Assembly (NCBI RefSeq): GCF_022532105.1 | Contig: NZ_CP092832.1 | Coordinates: 2,571,001-2,635,000 of the forward strand | Length of the DNA stretch: 64,000 nt | Source: Flavobacterium sp. HJ-32-4 | GTDB lineage: Bacteria; Bacteroidota; Bacteroidia; Flavobacteriales; Flavobacteriaceae | Direction: 5' to 3' | Part shown: piece by piece, positions 50,812 to 59,307 of the stretch | Layout: each line of letters opens with the position of its first letter | How positions within the stretch are numbered: the stretch's first letter is position 1 | Made by a program: the position numbers and the translations under genes | Notes under the pieces: generated by a model | What the model was told of the DNA's origin: nothing | Seen by the model: only the letters and a program-made list of their open reading frames with translations | The model's database searches: none

Positions 50812-51612
50812 ATGAAAACATCCTTCTCCCTTTTGTGTGCGTTCGCGCTTGTATTCTGTGCCTGTTCGCCTGACGACGACAGCAGCAATAACAACGGTTC
50901 GTCGGTGTATCTTCCCTTAACCGATGCCAATTACTGGACGTATGATGTCACCGGAAGCCTGGAAGGCACTACGGGTCGCGATTCGTTATATGTCGCCAAC
51001 GATACCATCATCAACGCCCAGACCTATAAAAAGATGAAAAGCCGCAGTCCACGGTTTGGGTTTTTCTCCGGACTTTTCCACCAGGCGGCTGTTCGCAAGT
51101 CGGGATCAAAGTTGGTAGCAACAGGCACCAACAATTTCTCCTTTGCAGGGCAAGTACCTATTGGCTTTACACTCTCGGATTTCGTGATTTTTGACGCCGA
51201 TGCGAGTCAAAACACCACTCTCGACAGTGACTCAGGCACAACGACACAAACCTTCGACAACATTCCGCTTACGATCAACTACACGATCACGTCGAAGGCC
51301 GGAGCGCACTACCCGTCCTGGACAGCATCGGATGGTACCGTTTACCAGGATGTCACGACCAGCACGTATGTGGTATCCATGAAAGTTACGGCTACGTTTG
51401 AGGGAGTACCCTTCCCCATCACCGTGGCCGATACGCAGGATGTGCTAAACTCCACCCTCTATTACGCGGCAGGAGTCGGTGTCGTAACCGCTAACACAGC
51501 GATCCAATACCAGCTTCAGGATTTCTCTGCATTGGGCGTTTCGCTTCCGATCCCTCAAAGTAGCTCACAGTCAATGCTAGAGGTCCTCGACACCTTTCAG
51601 GTTGCGAACTGA
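50812..51612 (+). CDS. Hypothetical lipoprotein
   Basis: 266 residues. Lipoprotein signal KTSFSLLCAFALVFCACSPDDD with lipobox Cys near residue 18, followed by an Asp/Ser/Asn linker, as in flavobacterial surface lipoproteins. The rest is beta-rich with YLPLTDANYWTYDVTGS and repeated Thr/Ser strands (TLDSDSGTTTQTFDNIPL). No enzyme motif. Function unknown. It follows a divergent gap from the L,D-transpeptidase. Confidence 0.75.
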   Translation: MKTSFSLLCAFALVFCACSPDDDSSNNNGSSVYLPLTDANYWTYDVTGSLEGTTGRDSLYVANDTIINAQTYKKMKSRSPRFGFFSGLFHQAAVRKSGSKLVATGTNNFSFAGQVPIGFTLSDFVIFDADASQNTTLDSDSGTTTQTFDNIPLTINYTITSKAGAHYPSWTASDGTVYQDVTTSTYVVSMKVTATFEGVPFPITVADTQDVLNSTLYYAAGVGVVTANTAIQYQLQDFSALGVSLPIPQSSSQSMLEVLDTFQVAN

Positions 51613-51618
51613 TGCTGT

Positions 51619-51626
51619 TAAATTTG
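51619..51626 (+). promoter_or_regulatory. -7 box TAAATTTG before the outer-membrane protein gene
   Basis: An exact TAnnTTTG box with GTTG at 51600-51603 as a possible -33 element; this leaves an untranslated leader of about 60 bases before the ATG at 51690. Confidence 0.55.
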
Positions 51627-51689
51627 GCATAACATTGTATGATATGGCGGGCAGTATGGGTAACTTCAAAATACTAAAACAACAATAGT

Positions 51690-52181
51690 ATGAAAAAGCT
51701 CCTTTCAACTGCCCTACTGGCACTGGGTTTTGCACTTGCGGCAAATGCACAGGAAATTCCTAAAAACGCGCTCGGACTCCGTCTGGGCGATAACGATGGC
51801 TTTGGCGGCGAACTGTCGTACCAACGCCACTTAAGCGGCAACAACCGCCTGGAACTCGATTTGGGATGGCGCGACAATGACGACTATGAGGCGTTTAAAT
51901 TAGTGGGGCTCTACCACTGGATCTGGAACATCGAAGGCGGCTTCAACTGGTATGCCGGCGTAGGTGGTGGTATTGGTAGCTATAGCTACGACGTGCCGCC
52001 CGGAGCCGATGACCGCGACGGATCGTTCGCACTGGTAGCGGGCGATATCGGTATCGAATATCTCTTCGACATCCCGCTGCAACTCTCATTGGACCTTCGT
52101 CCGGAATTGTACTTCGGCGATGGGTACCGGGACAACGATTTCGGGCCCGACATCGCACTGGGCGTCCGGTTCACGTTCTAA
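51690..52181 (+). CDS. Small outer-membrane beta-barrel protein
   Basis: 163 residues. Signal peptide KKLLSTALLALGFALAANAQ. The mature chain has alternating strands (NNRLELDLGWRDNDDYEAFKLVG; GGIGSYSYDVPPGA) and ends in FGPDIALGVRFTF, with the C-terminal Phe expected for barrels inserted by the BAM machinery. The eight-strand size resembles the OmpA/OprF-like or OmpX-like small barrels. Function unknown. The gene has its own promoter and terminator. Confidence 0.8.
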   Translation: MKKLLSTALLALGFALAANAQEIPKNALGLRLGDNDGFGGELSYQRHLSGNNRLELDLGWRDNDDYEAFKLVGLYHWIWNIEGGFNWYAGVGGGIGSYSYDVPPGADDRDGSFALVAGDIGIEYLFDIPLQLSLDLRPELYFGDGYRDNDFGPDIALGVRFTF

Positions 52182-52186
52182 TAACG

Positions 52187-52212
52187 AAAGGCATCCTGAG
52201 GGGTGCCTTTTT
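52187..52212. terminator. Bidirectional terminator
   Basis: Stem AAAGGCATCC / GGGTGCCTTT (52187-52196 and 52201-52210, one G.T-type pair) with T-run after; lies between convergent genes. Confidence 0.8.
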
Positions 52213-52637
52213 TATTGGATGATAATTTCTTTTTTGGAATTGATTCGGATGAGTGCGTACGGTGCCGTGATCACCTGCGCCACAACAGCATCGGGCGCGG
52301 GTTCTTTCTTTTCAACCGTGATAATGACGGCCCGGTCTGTTTCCTCGACACTCTTTACCCCGATGGCGTAACCGGCACTTGGCTTCTCGCCCATATTCAA
52401 CAGCACAAAATTACTCGTCTGGATGTCGTTTGCCTTTACCTTTCCCTTCAATTCAGGGTCGGTAAGGATCATCGTGAATTCACGGGGTTCGGTGATGGTT
52501 TCGTAGAATTCGAATTTTCCGCCGTCGACGGTATTTTGAAGCAGGACTTCATACAACGGGCGTTTTTCGACAACGGATTTCGAAGTGCCACACGCGGTGG
52601 CAATCAATAGGAATGCGTAAAGTAGTGTTTTCTTCAT
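52212..52637 (-). CDS. PrcB-like lipoprotein
   Basis: 141 residues; lipoprotein signal KKTLLYAFLLIATACGTSK with the Cys at residue 16. The C-terminal 60 residues, NFVLLNMGEKPSAGYAIGVK and VVAQVITAPYALIRINSK, match the PrcB C-terminal domain (first described with treponemal dentilisin), a periplasmic binding or protease-accessory fold. Its start overlaps the stop of bshA by four bases, so they are translated together; there is no obvious functional link to bacillithiol. Confidence 0.75.
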   Translation of the reverse strand: MKKTLLYAFLLIATACGTSKSVVEKRPLYEVLLQNTVDGGKFEFYETITEPREFTMILTDPELKGKVKANDIQTSNFVLLNMGEKPSAGYAIGVKSVEETDRAVIITVEKKEPAPDAVVAQVITAPYALIRINSKKEIIIQ

Positions 52638-53770
52638 ACCGGGTTCGTGGCCAATGCCTGTTCATACAGAACTTCATACATTGGCAAAATATTGTGTATG
52701 TCAAATTTTCGGGCTACTGAAAGGGCACCGTCACGGAAGCGTCGCAAACTGGTTTCATTCTCGAGGATCATCAGGGCCTTCTGGGCCAGTTCGTCGATTG
52801 CGCCCACCGGAGCGGTATATCCGGAGATCCCGTCGAAATTGACTTCCGTAAGTCCGCCCGCATTGGTGGAAATGACGGGAACGCCCCACGCCATCGCCTC
52901 CAGGGCTGCCAAACCGAAACTCTCGGTCTGTGACGGCAGCAGGAAGAGGTCACTGTTGCTGAGGATCCGATCGATTTCATGGCTGTTGCCAAAGAAGATG
53001 ACTTTATCTTCCAATCCGAGCTTTTGGCAGAGCTTCTCGGCCTTCGCGCGTTCGGGGCCATCCCCTACCATCATGAGTCGGGCGGGCATTTGGTTTTGGA
53101 TGCGGTAAAATATCTTGATGACATCGGCGATGCGCTTCACCTTCCGGAAGTTACTCACGTGGGTGACGATGCGTTCCTGTTCCGCGGCCAGAAGCTCACG
53201 GCAGCACGGCATGGCCGGATCGACCTGGGCTTTGTTAAGCTCAATGAAATTGGGAATGACATGGATGTCTTTACGGATGTCGAAATACCGATACGTATCG
53301 TCTTTCAACGAAGCGGAGACGGCAGTTACAATATCCGACTTGTTGATACTGAAACTCACGGCAGGTTTATAACCCGGATGATTCCCCACCAGCGTAATAT
53401 CGGTTCCGTGCAAGGTCGTCACCATGGGGATATGAATGCCTTCTTCGGCCAACATTTGTTTGGCGATGTAACCGGCGTAGGCATGCGGGATGGCGTAATG
53501 CACGTGCAGCAATTCGATACCGTGCAGTTTTACCATGTCGACTAACTTACTCGAAAGCGCCAACTCGTAGGGTTGGTAATGGAAAAGCGGATATTCGGGT
53601 ACCGAGACTTCGTGGTAGTGGACGTTCCGCGCCAATTGCGACAGGCGCACGGGTTGGCTATAGGTGATAAAATGGATTTCGTGTCCGCGGTTGGCGAGTT
53701 CCAGCCCCAATTCGGTGGCGACAACCCCACTTCCGCCGAAAGTCGGGTAGCAGACGATGGCAATTTTCAT
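52634..53770 (-). CDS. bshA: N-acetyl-alpha-D-glucosaminyl L-malate synthase (bacillithiol synthesis)
   Basis: 378 residues, GT4-family glycosyltransferase. It couples UDP-GlcNAc and L-malate, the first step of bacillithiol. The N-terminus KIAIVCYPTFGGSGVVATELG is the BshA hallmark, with further GT-B features: VTTLHGTDITLVG, SNFRKVKRIADVI and the E-x7-E region ESFGLAALEAMAWGVPV. Cytosolic. BshB and BshC are not in the window. The stop overlaps the lipoprotein gene. Confidence 0.95.
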   Translation of the reverse strand: MKIAIVCYPTFGGSGVVATELGLELANRGHEIHFITYSQPVRLSQLARNVHYHEVSVPEYPLFHYQPYELALSSKLVDMVKLHGIELLHVHYAIPHAYAGYIAKQMLAEEGIHIPMVTTLHGTDITLVGNHPGYKPAVSFSINKSDIVTAVSASLKDDTYRYFDIRKDIHVIPNFIELNKAQVDPAMPCCRELLAAEQERIVTHVSNFRKVKRIADVIKIFYRIQNQMPARLMMVGDGPERAKAEKLCQKLGLEDKVIFFGNSHEIDRILSNSDLFLLPSQTESFGLAALEAMAWGVPVISTNAGGLTEVNFDGISGYTAPVGAIDELAQKALMILENETSLRRFRDGALSVARKFDIHNILPMYEVLYEQALATNPV

Positions 53771-53827
53771 ACTACGAAAGTACGCAAAAGCGGGCAGAAA
53801 TCGTCGGGTAACGACGGGGCAAATCGC

Positions 53828-56800
53828 TTACGGACGGACCACCGCATCCTGGATGATCTTCTGGATGCGCTCCCGTACATTGTCTTTTGACAGCTTGTTG
53901 GGCGCGTTCGAATCGGGAAAGGTTCGGTTGGATAAAAAGACGTAGAGCAGCCCGCTTTCGGGGTCGGCCCAGGTCATGGTGCCGGTGAAACCCGTATGCC
54001 CGAAGGAGGAAGGCGATACGCAATTGCAGGTCGGGCCAGCCGTTCCAGGTAGTTGTGGTTTGTCAAATCCCCAACCCCGACGGTTTCCTTCTGCACAGAA
54101 ATGGCAGGTGTTGAACGCATCGAATGTGGCGGCCGAGAAGAATCGTGTCCCTCCGTAATGGCCCTTCCACAAATACATCTGCATGATTTTCGCCACATCC
54201 ATGGCATTCGAGAAGAGTCCGGCATGACCCGCTACCCCACCCTGCATGGCGGCGGCCATATCGTGCACATACCCTTGTATGCGTTGGTGACGGAAATAGG
54301 TATCGTCTTCCGTAGGGGCTATTACGGTTTTAGGGAAATGCGACAGCGGATTATACCCCGTACTGTTCGCGCCTAAATGGGAATACAGACGGTCTTTCAC
54401 CAGCACGTCGATTGGTTTTCCCATCGCACGTTCGACATATTCTTTGAGAATGATGAAGGTGAAATCGCTGTATTTGTATTCTCTCTTACCTGACAATTTG
54501 CTTGCTATAATTTGCTGTAAGATGTTCTGGTTGTAGTCGTTGCGGATGTACAGGCTATCTGCCACCTGTCGTGTGAACCCATCTTCCGGCACCTTGCGGT
54601 AGTAGGCATCGTCGGGAAAACCGGATGCGTTGAGTGTGGATTTGTAAAATGGTATCCAGGCCTCCAGTCCGGCATAATGCGACAACAGGTCGGTGAAGGA
54701 AATCGCGGCCTTGTCGGTATGGCGGAAAAGGGGCAGCATGTCACCCAGCGTGGTAGTCGCCTGTATATTCCCTTTGTCGTACTCCTGCATGACCAAGGGT
54801 AAGGTAGCGAGGATTTTTGTCATCGACGCCACATCGTATACATCCGTCAATTGGATTTTGCATTCGGGCTCATACGTTTGGTAGCCGAACGCCTTATGAT
54901 ACACGACTTTTCCGTTTCGCGCCACCAGGATCTGCATGCCGGGCGCGGCTTTGGTATCAATGGCTTTTTGCGCTTCTGTATCGATCTGGGCCAGGGTGGC
55001 GGTGCGCATCCCAACGTTTTCCGGCGCGGTGAACCCGAGTCGGTCGGTCGATTTGGTGTCGATGCCATCCCCTACTTTAAACGTCGTTCCAATCGAGACC
55101 GGAAGGCGTCCTTTGGCCCCAACCGCGCCAAATATGATTTCAGCGGACACTTCCTGGGCGATGTCAGCATTTTGGTACGAGACGATCACCGTTTCGATCT
55201 CATTGAAGAAATCGACGGGTAGCAGCGCATACGGTTTCACGAACACGTCGAGTATGACGTGGTTCTCACGGGCGATGGCGCGCAGTCGCTGTAATTCGGT
55301 TTCTGAAAAGTCGTGCTTTTTCCACGGCTTGTCGGACTTATGATAGCCCACGATCACGCGTGAAAAGGACTTTAATTTTTGGTTGAGGGTGTCGATGTCC
55401 GTATGCGACACCTCCTCTACCTGGGCATATTTACGTAGCGTTGACAAAAAGGTGGAGTTGTCATCATCGCCCATCTTCACGTAAGCAATTCGTTCCCGGC
55501 TCAGGTCCCCGATAGGCACGGTTTCCGACACATTCCGCACGACGGTAACGGCATTTTCATACAGGCGGTATTGTAGTGCGATATTCTCAGCCGGATTCAA
55601 CTCATCGGTGAGGTTGGTCAAGGCTACCGGACGGTAATGGTTCAATCCCGCTTTGTATTTGTAATGGAGGATTTTCTTCACCGAGCGCGCCAAACGTTCT
55701 TCGGTGATGATACTATCCTGATAGGCGACACATAACTTTTCCAGCGCCACCGGTACGTTCTCCGGAAAGAGCAACATATCGTTGCCGGCAAGGAAGGCAT
55801 CCAGGTCAACTTCGCCTTTTTTACGGGCGTTGGCTGCGGCTTTCATATTGAGGGCATCCGTAAAGATGAGGCCGTCGAAGCCCATTTCCGTCCGCAATAA
55901 ACCGGTTACGACCTGGTCAGAAAGTGAAGAAGGGTATCCGGGCCGCGCATCTATACTCGGCACATTCAAGTGGGCGACCATCACAGAGGCGAGTCCTTCG
56001 GAGATCAACTTTCGATACGGCACCAACTCCACCTCTTCCAGTCGTGCCTTCGAAGCATTGACCACCGGAAGCGCATAATGGGAATCGGTTTCCGTATCGC
56101 CGTGCCCGGGAAAGTGCTTACCCGTAGAGAAAACCCTTTGATTCTGTACGCCTTTCATAAGCGCGAGTGCACTTTCGGTCACATTATGCCGGTCTTCGCC
56201 GAACGAGCGGAACCCGATGATCGGGTTTTTCGGATTGGTATTGATATCCAATACAGGCGCAAAGTTGAACTGTACACCCAATCGACGGCTTTCCTTACCC
56301 ATCTGTGCCCCTACCTCTTCCAGAAGTCGCTTGTCACGGATGGCTCCCAAGGTCATATTAAACGGAAAACGGTAGGTTGAGTCGAGGCGCATGCTTACAC
56401 CCCATTCGGCGTCAATACCCACAAACAAAGGAATGCGGGCCGCCGCTTGGTAGCGGTTGGTCAGGGCAGCCTGTCGGCCGGGCCCTCCCTGAAAAAAGAT
56501 GATTCCCCCGATCTTCTGGTCGCGCACGAGACGTTCTACCGAATTGACGTGAGCCGAGTCGCGATTGGAATACGCCGCCACCATGAAGAGTTGGCCGGCT
56601 TTCTCCGAGAAATCCATACGGGCATAGATACTATCTACCCAGCGGTCTTCTTTATCGGAATCCTCGAGAAACGGGAATTTGTGTTTTCGTGCCGCTACCG
56701 TATCGATCTTCGTATCCGAAGGCTCCGTCACGTGCGCCACCGGCGGGTGCGACGTTTTCTTCGACGCACAGTTCAGTAGAACCAGCGACGAAACCAGTAG

Positions 56801-56830
56801 TGCAGCGGTAACCAGAAAACGGCGTGACAT
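53828..56830 (-). CDS. Glycoside hydrolase family 3 / beta-lactamase-type serine hydrolase fusion lipoprotein
   Basis: 1000 residues from the ATG at 56830 (MSRRFLVTAALLVSSLVLL), a lipoprotein signal with lipobox Cys 21 in LLNC. Residues about 70-400 are a NagZ-type GH3 beta-N-acetylhexosaminidase: KHFPGHGDTETDSHYALP and the nucleophile Asp in GLIFTDALNMKA. A GH3 C-terminal domain follows. From about 590 is a beta-lactamase/AmpH-like domain with SxxK in DVASMTKILATLP and YxN-like YKYSDFTFI. Such fusions, common in Bacteroidota, probably trim and recycle murein fragments in the periplasm. Downstream of a 160-residue gene by one base. Confidence 0.9.
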   Translation of the reverse strand: MSRRFLVTAALLVSSLVLLNCASKKTSHPPVAHVTEPSDTKIDTVAARKHKFPFLEDSDKEDRWVDSIYARMDFSEKAGQLFMVAAYSNRDSAHVNSVERLVRDQKIGGIIFFQGGPGRQAALTNRYQAAARIPLFVGIDAEWGVSMRLDSTYRFPFNMTLGAIRDKRLLEEVGAQMGKESRRLGVQFNFAPVLDINTNPKNPIIGFRSFGEDRHNVTESALALMKGVQNQRVFSTGKHFPGHGDTETDSHYALPVVNASKARLEEVELVPYRKLISEGLASVMVAHLNVPSIDARPGYPSSLSDQVVTGLLRTEMGFDGLIFTDALNMKAAANARKKGEVDLDAFLAGNDMLLFPENVPVALEKLCVAYQDSIITEERLARSVKKILHYKYKAGLNHYRPVALTNLTDELNPAENIALQYRLYENAVTVVRNVSETVPIGDLSRERIAYVKMGDDDNSTFLSTLRKYAQVEEVSHTDIDTLNQKLKSFSRVIVGYHKSDKPWKKHDFSETELQRLRAIARENHVILDVFVKPYALLPVDFFNEIETVIVSYQNADIAQEVSAEIIFGAVGAKGRLPVSIGTTFKVGDGIDTKSTDRLGFTAPENVGMRTATLAQIDTEAQKAIDTKAAPGMQILVARNGKVVYHKAFGYQTYEPECKIQLTDVYDVASMTKILATLPLVMQEYDKGNIQATTTLGDMLPLFRHTDKAAISFTDLLSHYAGLEAWIPFYKSTLNASGFPDDAYYRKVPEDGFTRQVADSLYIRNDYNQNILQQIIASKLSGKREYKYSDFTFIILKEYVERAMGKPIDVLVKDRLYSHLGANSTGYNPLSHFPKTVIAPTEDDTYFRHQRIQGYVHDMAAAMQGGVAGHAGLFSNAMDVAKIMQMYLWKGHYGGTRFFSAATFDAFNTCHFCAEGNRRGWGFDKPQLPGTAGPTCNCVSPSSFGHTGFTGTMTWADPESGLLYVFLSNRTFPDSNAPNKLSKDNVRERIQKIIQDAVVRP

Positions 56831-56831
56831 G

Positions 56832-57314
56832 TTAGAAGAAACGGCTGTGCCAGCTATCGAACGCGGGTACTTCCCAGGCGTCGCGATACTCGGCCACATT
56901 GGTAACGAGGTTGTTGAATACGATGGTATTGCCCGTGACGGCTTTTTCTTTCGCCATGCGACGGAAATCTGTCAGGTTTTTGTGCGAAATGAACTCACCC
57001 GTACGGAACGTCACGTTCATTTTATCAAGCAGGTCAACGCCATACTGTTGTTCCAGCGATTGTATGAAAGCTACGGATGCATCAATTGAGCAGCCGGTTG
57101 CGGCTTGCACCTCCTGGTTGATGGCCAATACGATAAAACGGTTGTAGCGTATTTCGAATGAGGCCTCCAGTCCGGAACCGTGGGCCGTCCAATTATCGAT
57201 GAAGGCGCGGAGGGCCGTGTCGATTGCCGCCACTTCTTCGTCGGTGAAGCGCCTGTCGGATTGGTAAATCCAGATCCGGGACTCTTCCGGAAGTTGGTCA
57301 AATGGTACAAACAT
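56832..57314 (-). CDS. Conserved hypothetical protein (often misnamed ABC transporter ATPase)
   Basis: 160 residues, cytosolic, no Walker motifs, so the common 'ABC transporter ATPase' label does not fit. Features: MFVPFDQLPEESRIWIYQSDR, RFTDEEVAAIDTALRAFIDNW, and a cysteine in ATGCSIDASVAFIQSLEQ. The family is conserved in Flavobacteriaceae with no known function. It ends one base before the start of the GH3 fusion gene and starts two bases after the stop of the following secreted protein gene, so it is in an operon. Confidence 0.75.
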   Translation of the reverse strand: MFVPFDQLPEESRIWIYQSDRRFTDEEVAAIDTALRAFIDNWTAHGSGLEASFEIRYNRFIVLAINQEVQAATGCSIDASVAFIQSLEQQYGVDLLDKMNVTFRTGEFISHKNLTDFRRMAKEKAVTGNTIVFNNLVTNVAEYRDAWEVPAFDSWHSRFF

Positions 57315-57316
57315 GG

Positions 57317-57961
57317 TTACAGTTTTCGAAGTCCGGAAATGACCTTATACGTTCGGAAATCCTTAAGTATTGGATCGTAAAATTCAAGTTCTGAATAACT
57401 TACTTCTATGTTGTCATTCTTCTTGAGCTGATTGTCCGTAATAAGCGAAACAGCTCCGAAGTCCCAAAGAAACAGGAGGGTATGGCTACGACCTTTCGTG
57501 TCTTTTACGAGCAAAGAAACGAATTGACCTTTCTGTAATTCAACTACTTTGCAGGTCATCGTAGGATCCGGTTCTTCTGTTTCTGTGCCGTCTTCAACCG
57601 CGCCGCTTCCGTCATCAGACGATATCGAACCGTTTTCGTCCTTTATGTTCATTCCAACAGCCAACAGGACATCCGGACATAACGATGCCATTTCTACGGC
57701 GATTGTCATTCCAAACTTCTTCGCTTCCTTGCTGTCATCGAAGTTAACATTGAGTTCCTGCTGTTGTTTCTCGTTGAGTTTTCCATAGGCCAGGATGAAA
57801 CACTGACCAAACTTCCGCTCGAGGTCTTGCCTGTCTGTCTTGGTAAGGTCCGTCTTTTCGGCATTGATGCAATCACACACGGATTGCGTCAGTTGCTTTT
57901 TGGCGGATTGTGCTGTCACGGAAGCGGCAACGAGCAATAGGAAAATGACACTCTTTTTCAT
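57317..57961 (-). CDS. Hypothetical secreted protein with paired cysteines
   Basis: 214 residues; signal peptide KKSVIFLLLVAASVTAQS. The first half has cysteines in QSVCDCINAE, FGQCFILAYG and SLCPDVLLAV that could form disulfides or a metal site; an Asp/Glu-rich linker (DENGSISSDDGSGAVEDGTET) joins a C-terminal beta domain KGRSHTLLFLWDFGAVSL. Family not recognised. Between the Fe-S protein gene and the 160-residue gene, with gaps of 2 bases, so in the same operon. Confidence 0.7.
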   Translation of the reverse strand: MKKSVIFLLLVAASVTAQSAKKQLTQSVCDCINAEKTDLTKTDRQDLERKFGQCFILAYGKLNEKQQQELNVNFDDSKEAKKFGMTIAVEMASLCPDVLLAVGMNIKDENGSISSDDGSGAVEDGTETEEPDPTMTCKVVELQKGQFVSLLVKDTKGRSHTLLFLWDFGAVSLITDNQLKKNDNIEVSYSELEFYDPILKDFRTYKVISGLRKL

Positions 57962-57963
57962 GC

Positions 57964-58755
57964 TTAGATATCCTGAGCGTTAGCAATCATTTCGGCGATA
58001 TCCAGTACTCTGATTTCGCCTTCTTTCTCTTTGTTCTTCACGCCATCGGTCAGCATGGTATTACAGAACGGACAACCCGCAGCGATGATGTCGGGTGCCG
58101 TTTCAAGCGCGTCTTCCGTACGTTCAATATTGACTTCCTTGCGTCCGGGTTCGGCATCCTTGAACATTTGGGCACCGCCGGCACCACAGCAAAGACCATT
58201 GGCACGCGAGCGTTTCATTTCCACCAATTCCACATCGAGTTTCCGCAACAATTCGCGCGGTGCTTCGTAAATGTTATTGGCGCGTCCGAGATAGCACGGG
58301 TCGTGGAACGTAATCCGTTTTCCCTTGAACTGGCCGCCTTCTACCGCCAACTTGCCCTCATCGAGCAGGCTCTTCAGGAAGGTGGTATGGTGAACGACCT
58401 CGTAGGTACCGCCGAGTCCGGGATATTCGTTTTTCAACGTATTGAAGCAATGCGGACACGCGGTCACGATTTTCTTCACTTCGTATGCATTGAGCAATTC
58501 GATGTTCATCATGGCCTGCATCTGGAACAGGAATTCGTTTCCTGCCCTTTTCGCGGGATCGCCGGTGCAGCTTTCCTCCGTTCCCAACACAGCAAACGAA
58601 ATACCCGCACGGTCCAACAATCGCGCGAAGGCCTTCGTGATCCGTTTGGCCCGGTCATCGAAACTTCCCGAACATCCTACCCAAAAAAGTACTTCCGGTT
58701 GTTTGCCTTCCGCCATCATCTCGGCCATGGTCGGCACTTTCAGTAGTTCTGACAT
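57964..58755 (-). CDS. CCG-domain Fe-S protein (heterodisulfide reductase subunit B-like)
   Basis: 263 residues from the ATG at 58755 (MSELLKVPTMAEMM). Two CCG motifs are visible: the first in VTACPHCFNTL with earlier VGCSGSF, the second CCGAGGAQMF with AAGCPFCNTM. This is the HdrB/GlcF-type cysteine-rich repeat, holding a [4Fe-4S] or non-cubane cluster, used in disulfide or lactate/glycolate electron transfer. It is paired with the membrane Fe-S protein at 59308, one gene further up, so they likely form one electron-carrying complex at the inner membrane. Confidence 0.9.
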   Translation of the reverse strand: MSELLKVPTMAEMMAEGKQPEVLFWVGCSGSFDDRAKRITKAFARLLDRAGISFAVLGTEESCTGDPAKRAGNEFLFQMQAMMNIELLNAYEVKKIVTACPHCFNTLKNEYPGLGGTYEVVHHTTFLKSLLDEGKLAVEGGQFKGKRITFHDPCYLGRANNIYEAPRELLRKLDVELVEMKRSRANGLCCGAGGAQMFKDAEPGRKEVNIERTEDALETAPDIIAAGCPFCNTMLTDGVKNKEKEGEIRVLDIAEMIANAQDI

Positions 58756-58794
58756 ACTATACATTTTCGGTAGCGCTCACTGCCACCGGTTACA

Positions 58795-59241
58795 TTATTC
58801 GTGTTTTCCGTCGTCGAAGACCTGAATGGTCACTTCTTTTTCGATCAACTCGGTGAACTTACCGCGGTAACGCGTCGCCTTCACCAGGTGGTTGTCAATC
58901 CAGTGGTAATTTCCTCCACGTGGTTTCCCGAACAGGATACCATGGTATTTGAAGCCGTGTTGCTTCAGCCAGATCTCGGTATACTCGCGATGGGCTTCCG
59001 TGCGCGACGTAAAGAAAAAGATCACGTGGCCTTCGTCGTACCAGCGGTTCAGCGTTTCGAGTGCATCGGGATACACCGCCGCTGTCAGCATCCGCTCGGG
59101 TTCTTCATTCGGTATATCGTCGCAAATCGTTCCGTCGATATCGATCAGATAGTTCTTAATTCCCTCGGGCAGGATCGGGCTGATTCGATGTCCGTTTTCC
59201 GTCGTTTCCTGCAAGTTCTTCTCAATGTCTTCTGCTTTCAT
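58795..59241 (-). CDS. HAD superfamily phosphatase-like protein
   Basis: 148 residues. HAD motif I DIDGTICDD (nucleophile Asp near 34), motif II in FFFTSRTEAH, motif III lysine in LFGKPRGGNYHWIDN (motif IV Asp). Class without a large cap. Small HAD proteins of this kind hydrolyse sugar or lipid phosphates; substrate unknown. Encoded between the two Fe-S protein genes, 40 and 66 bases apart, on the same strand, so it may share the transcript without sharing function. Confidence 0.82.
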   Translation of the reverse strand: MKAEDIEKNLQETTENGHRISPILPEGIKNYLIDIDGTICDDIPNEEPERMLTAAVYPDALETLNRWYDEGHVIFFFTSRTEAHREYTEIWLKQHGFKYHGILFGKPRGGNYHWIDNHLVKATRYRGKFTELIEKEVTIQVFDDGKHE

Positions 59242-59307
59242 TTTCGTTTGGTTTCTAATTTGTCAGATTAAAAACCCCCTTAACCTCACCTATAAGAGAA
59301 TTTTCGT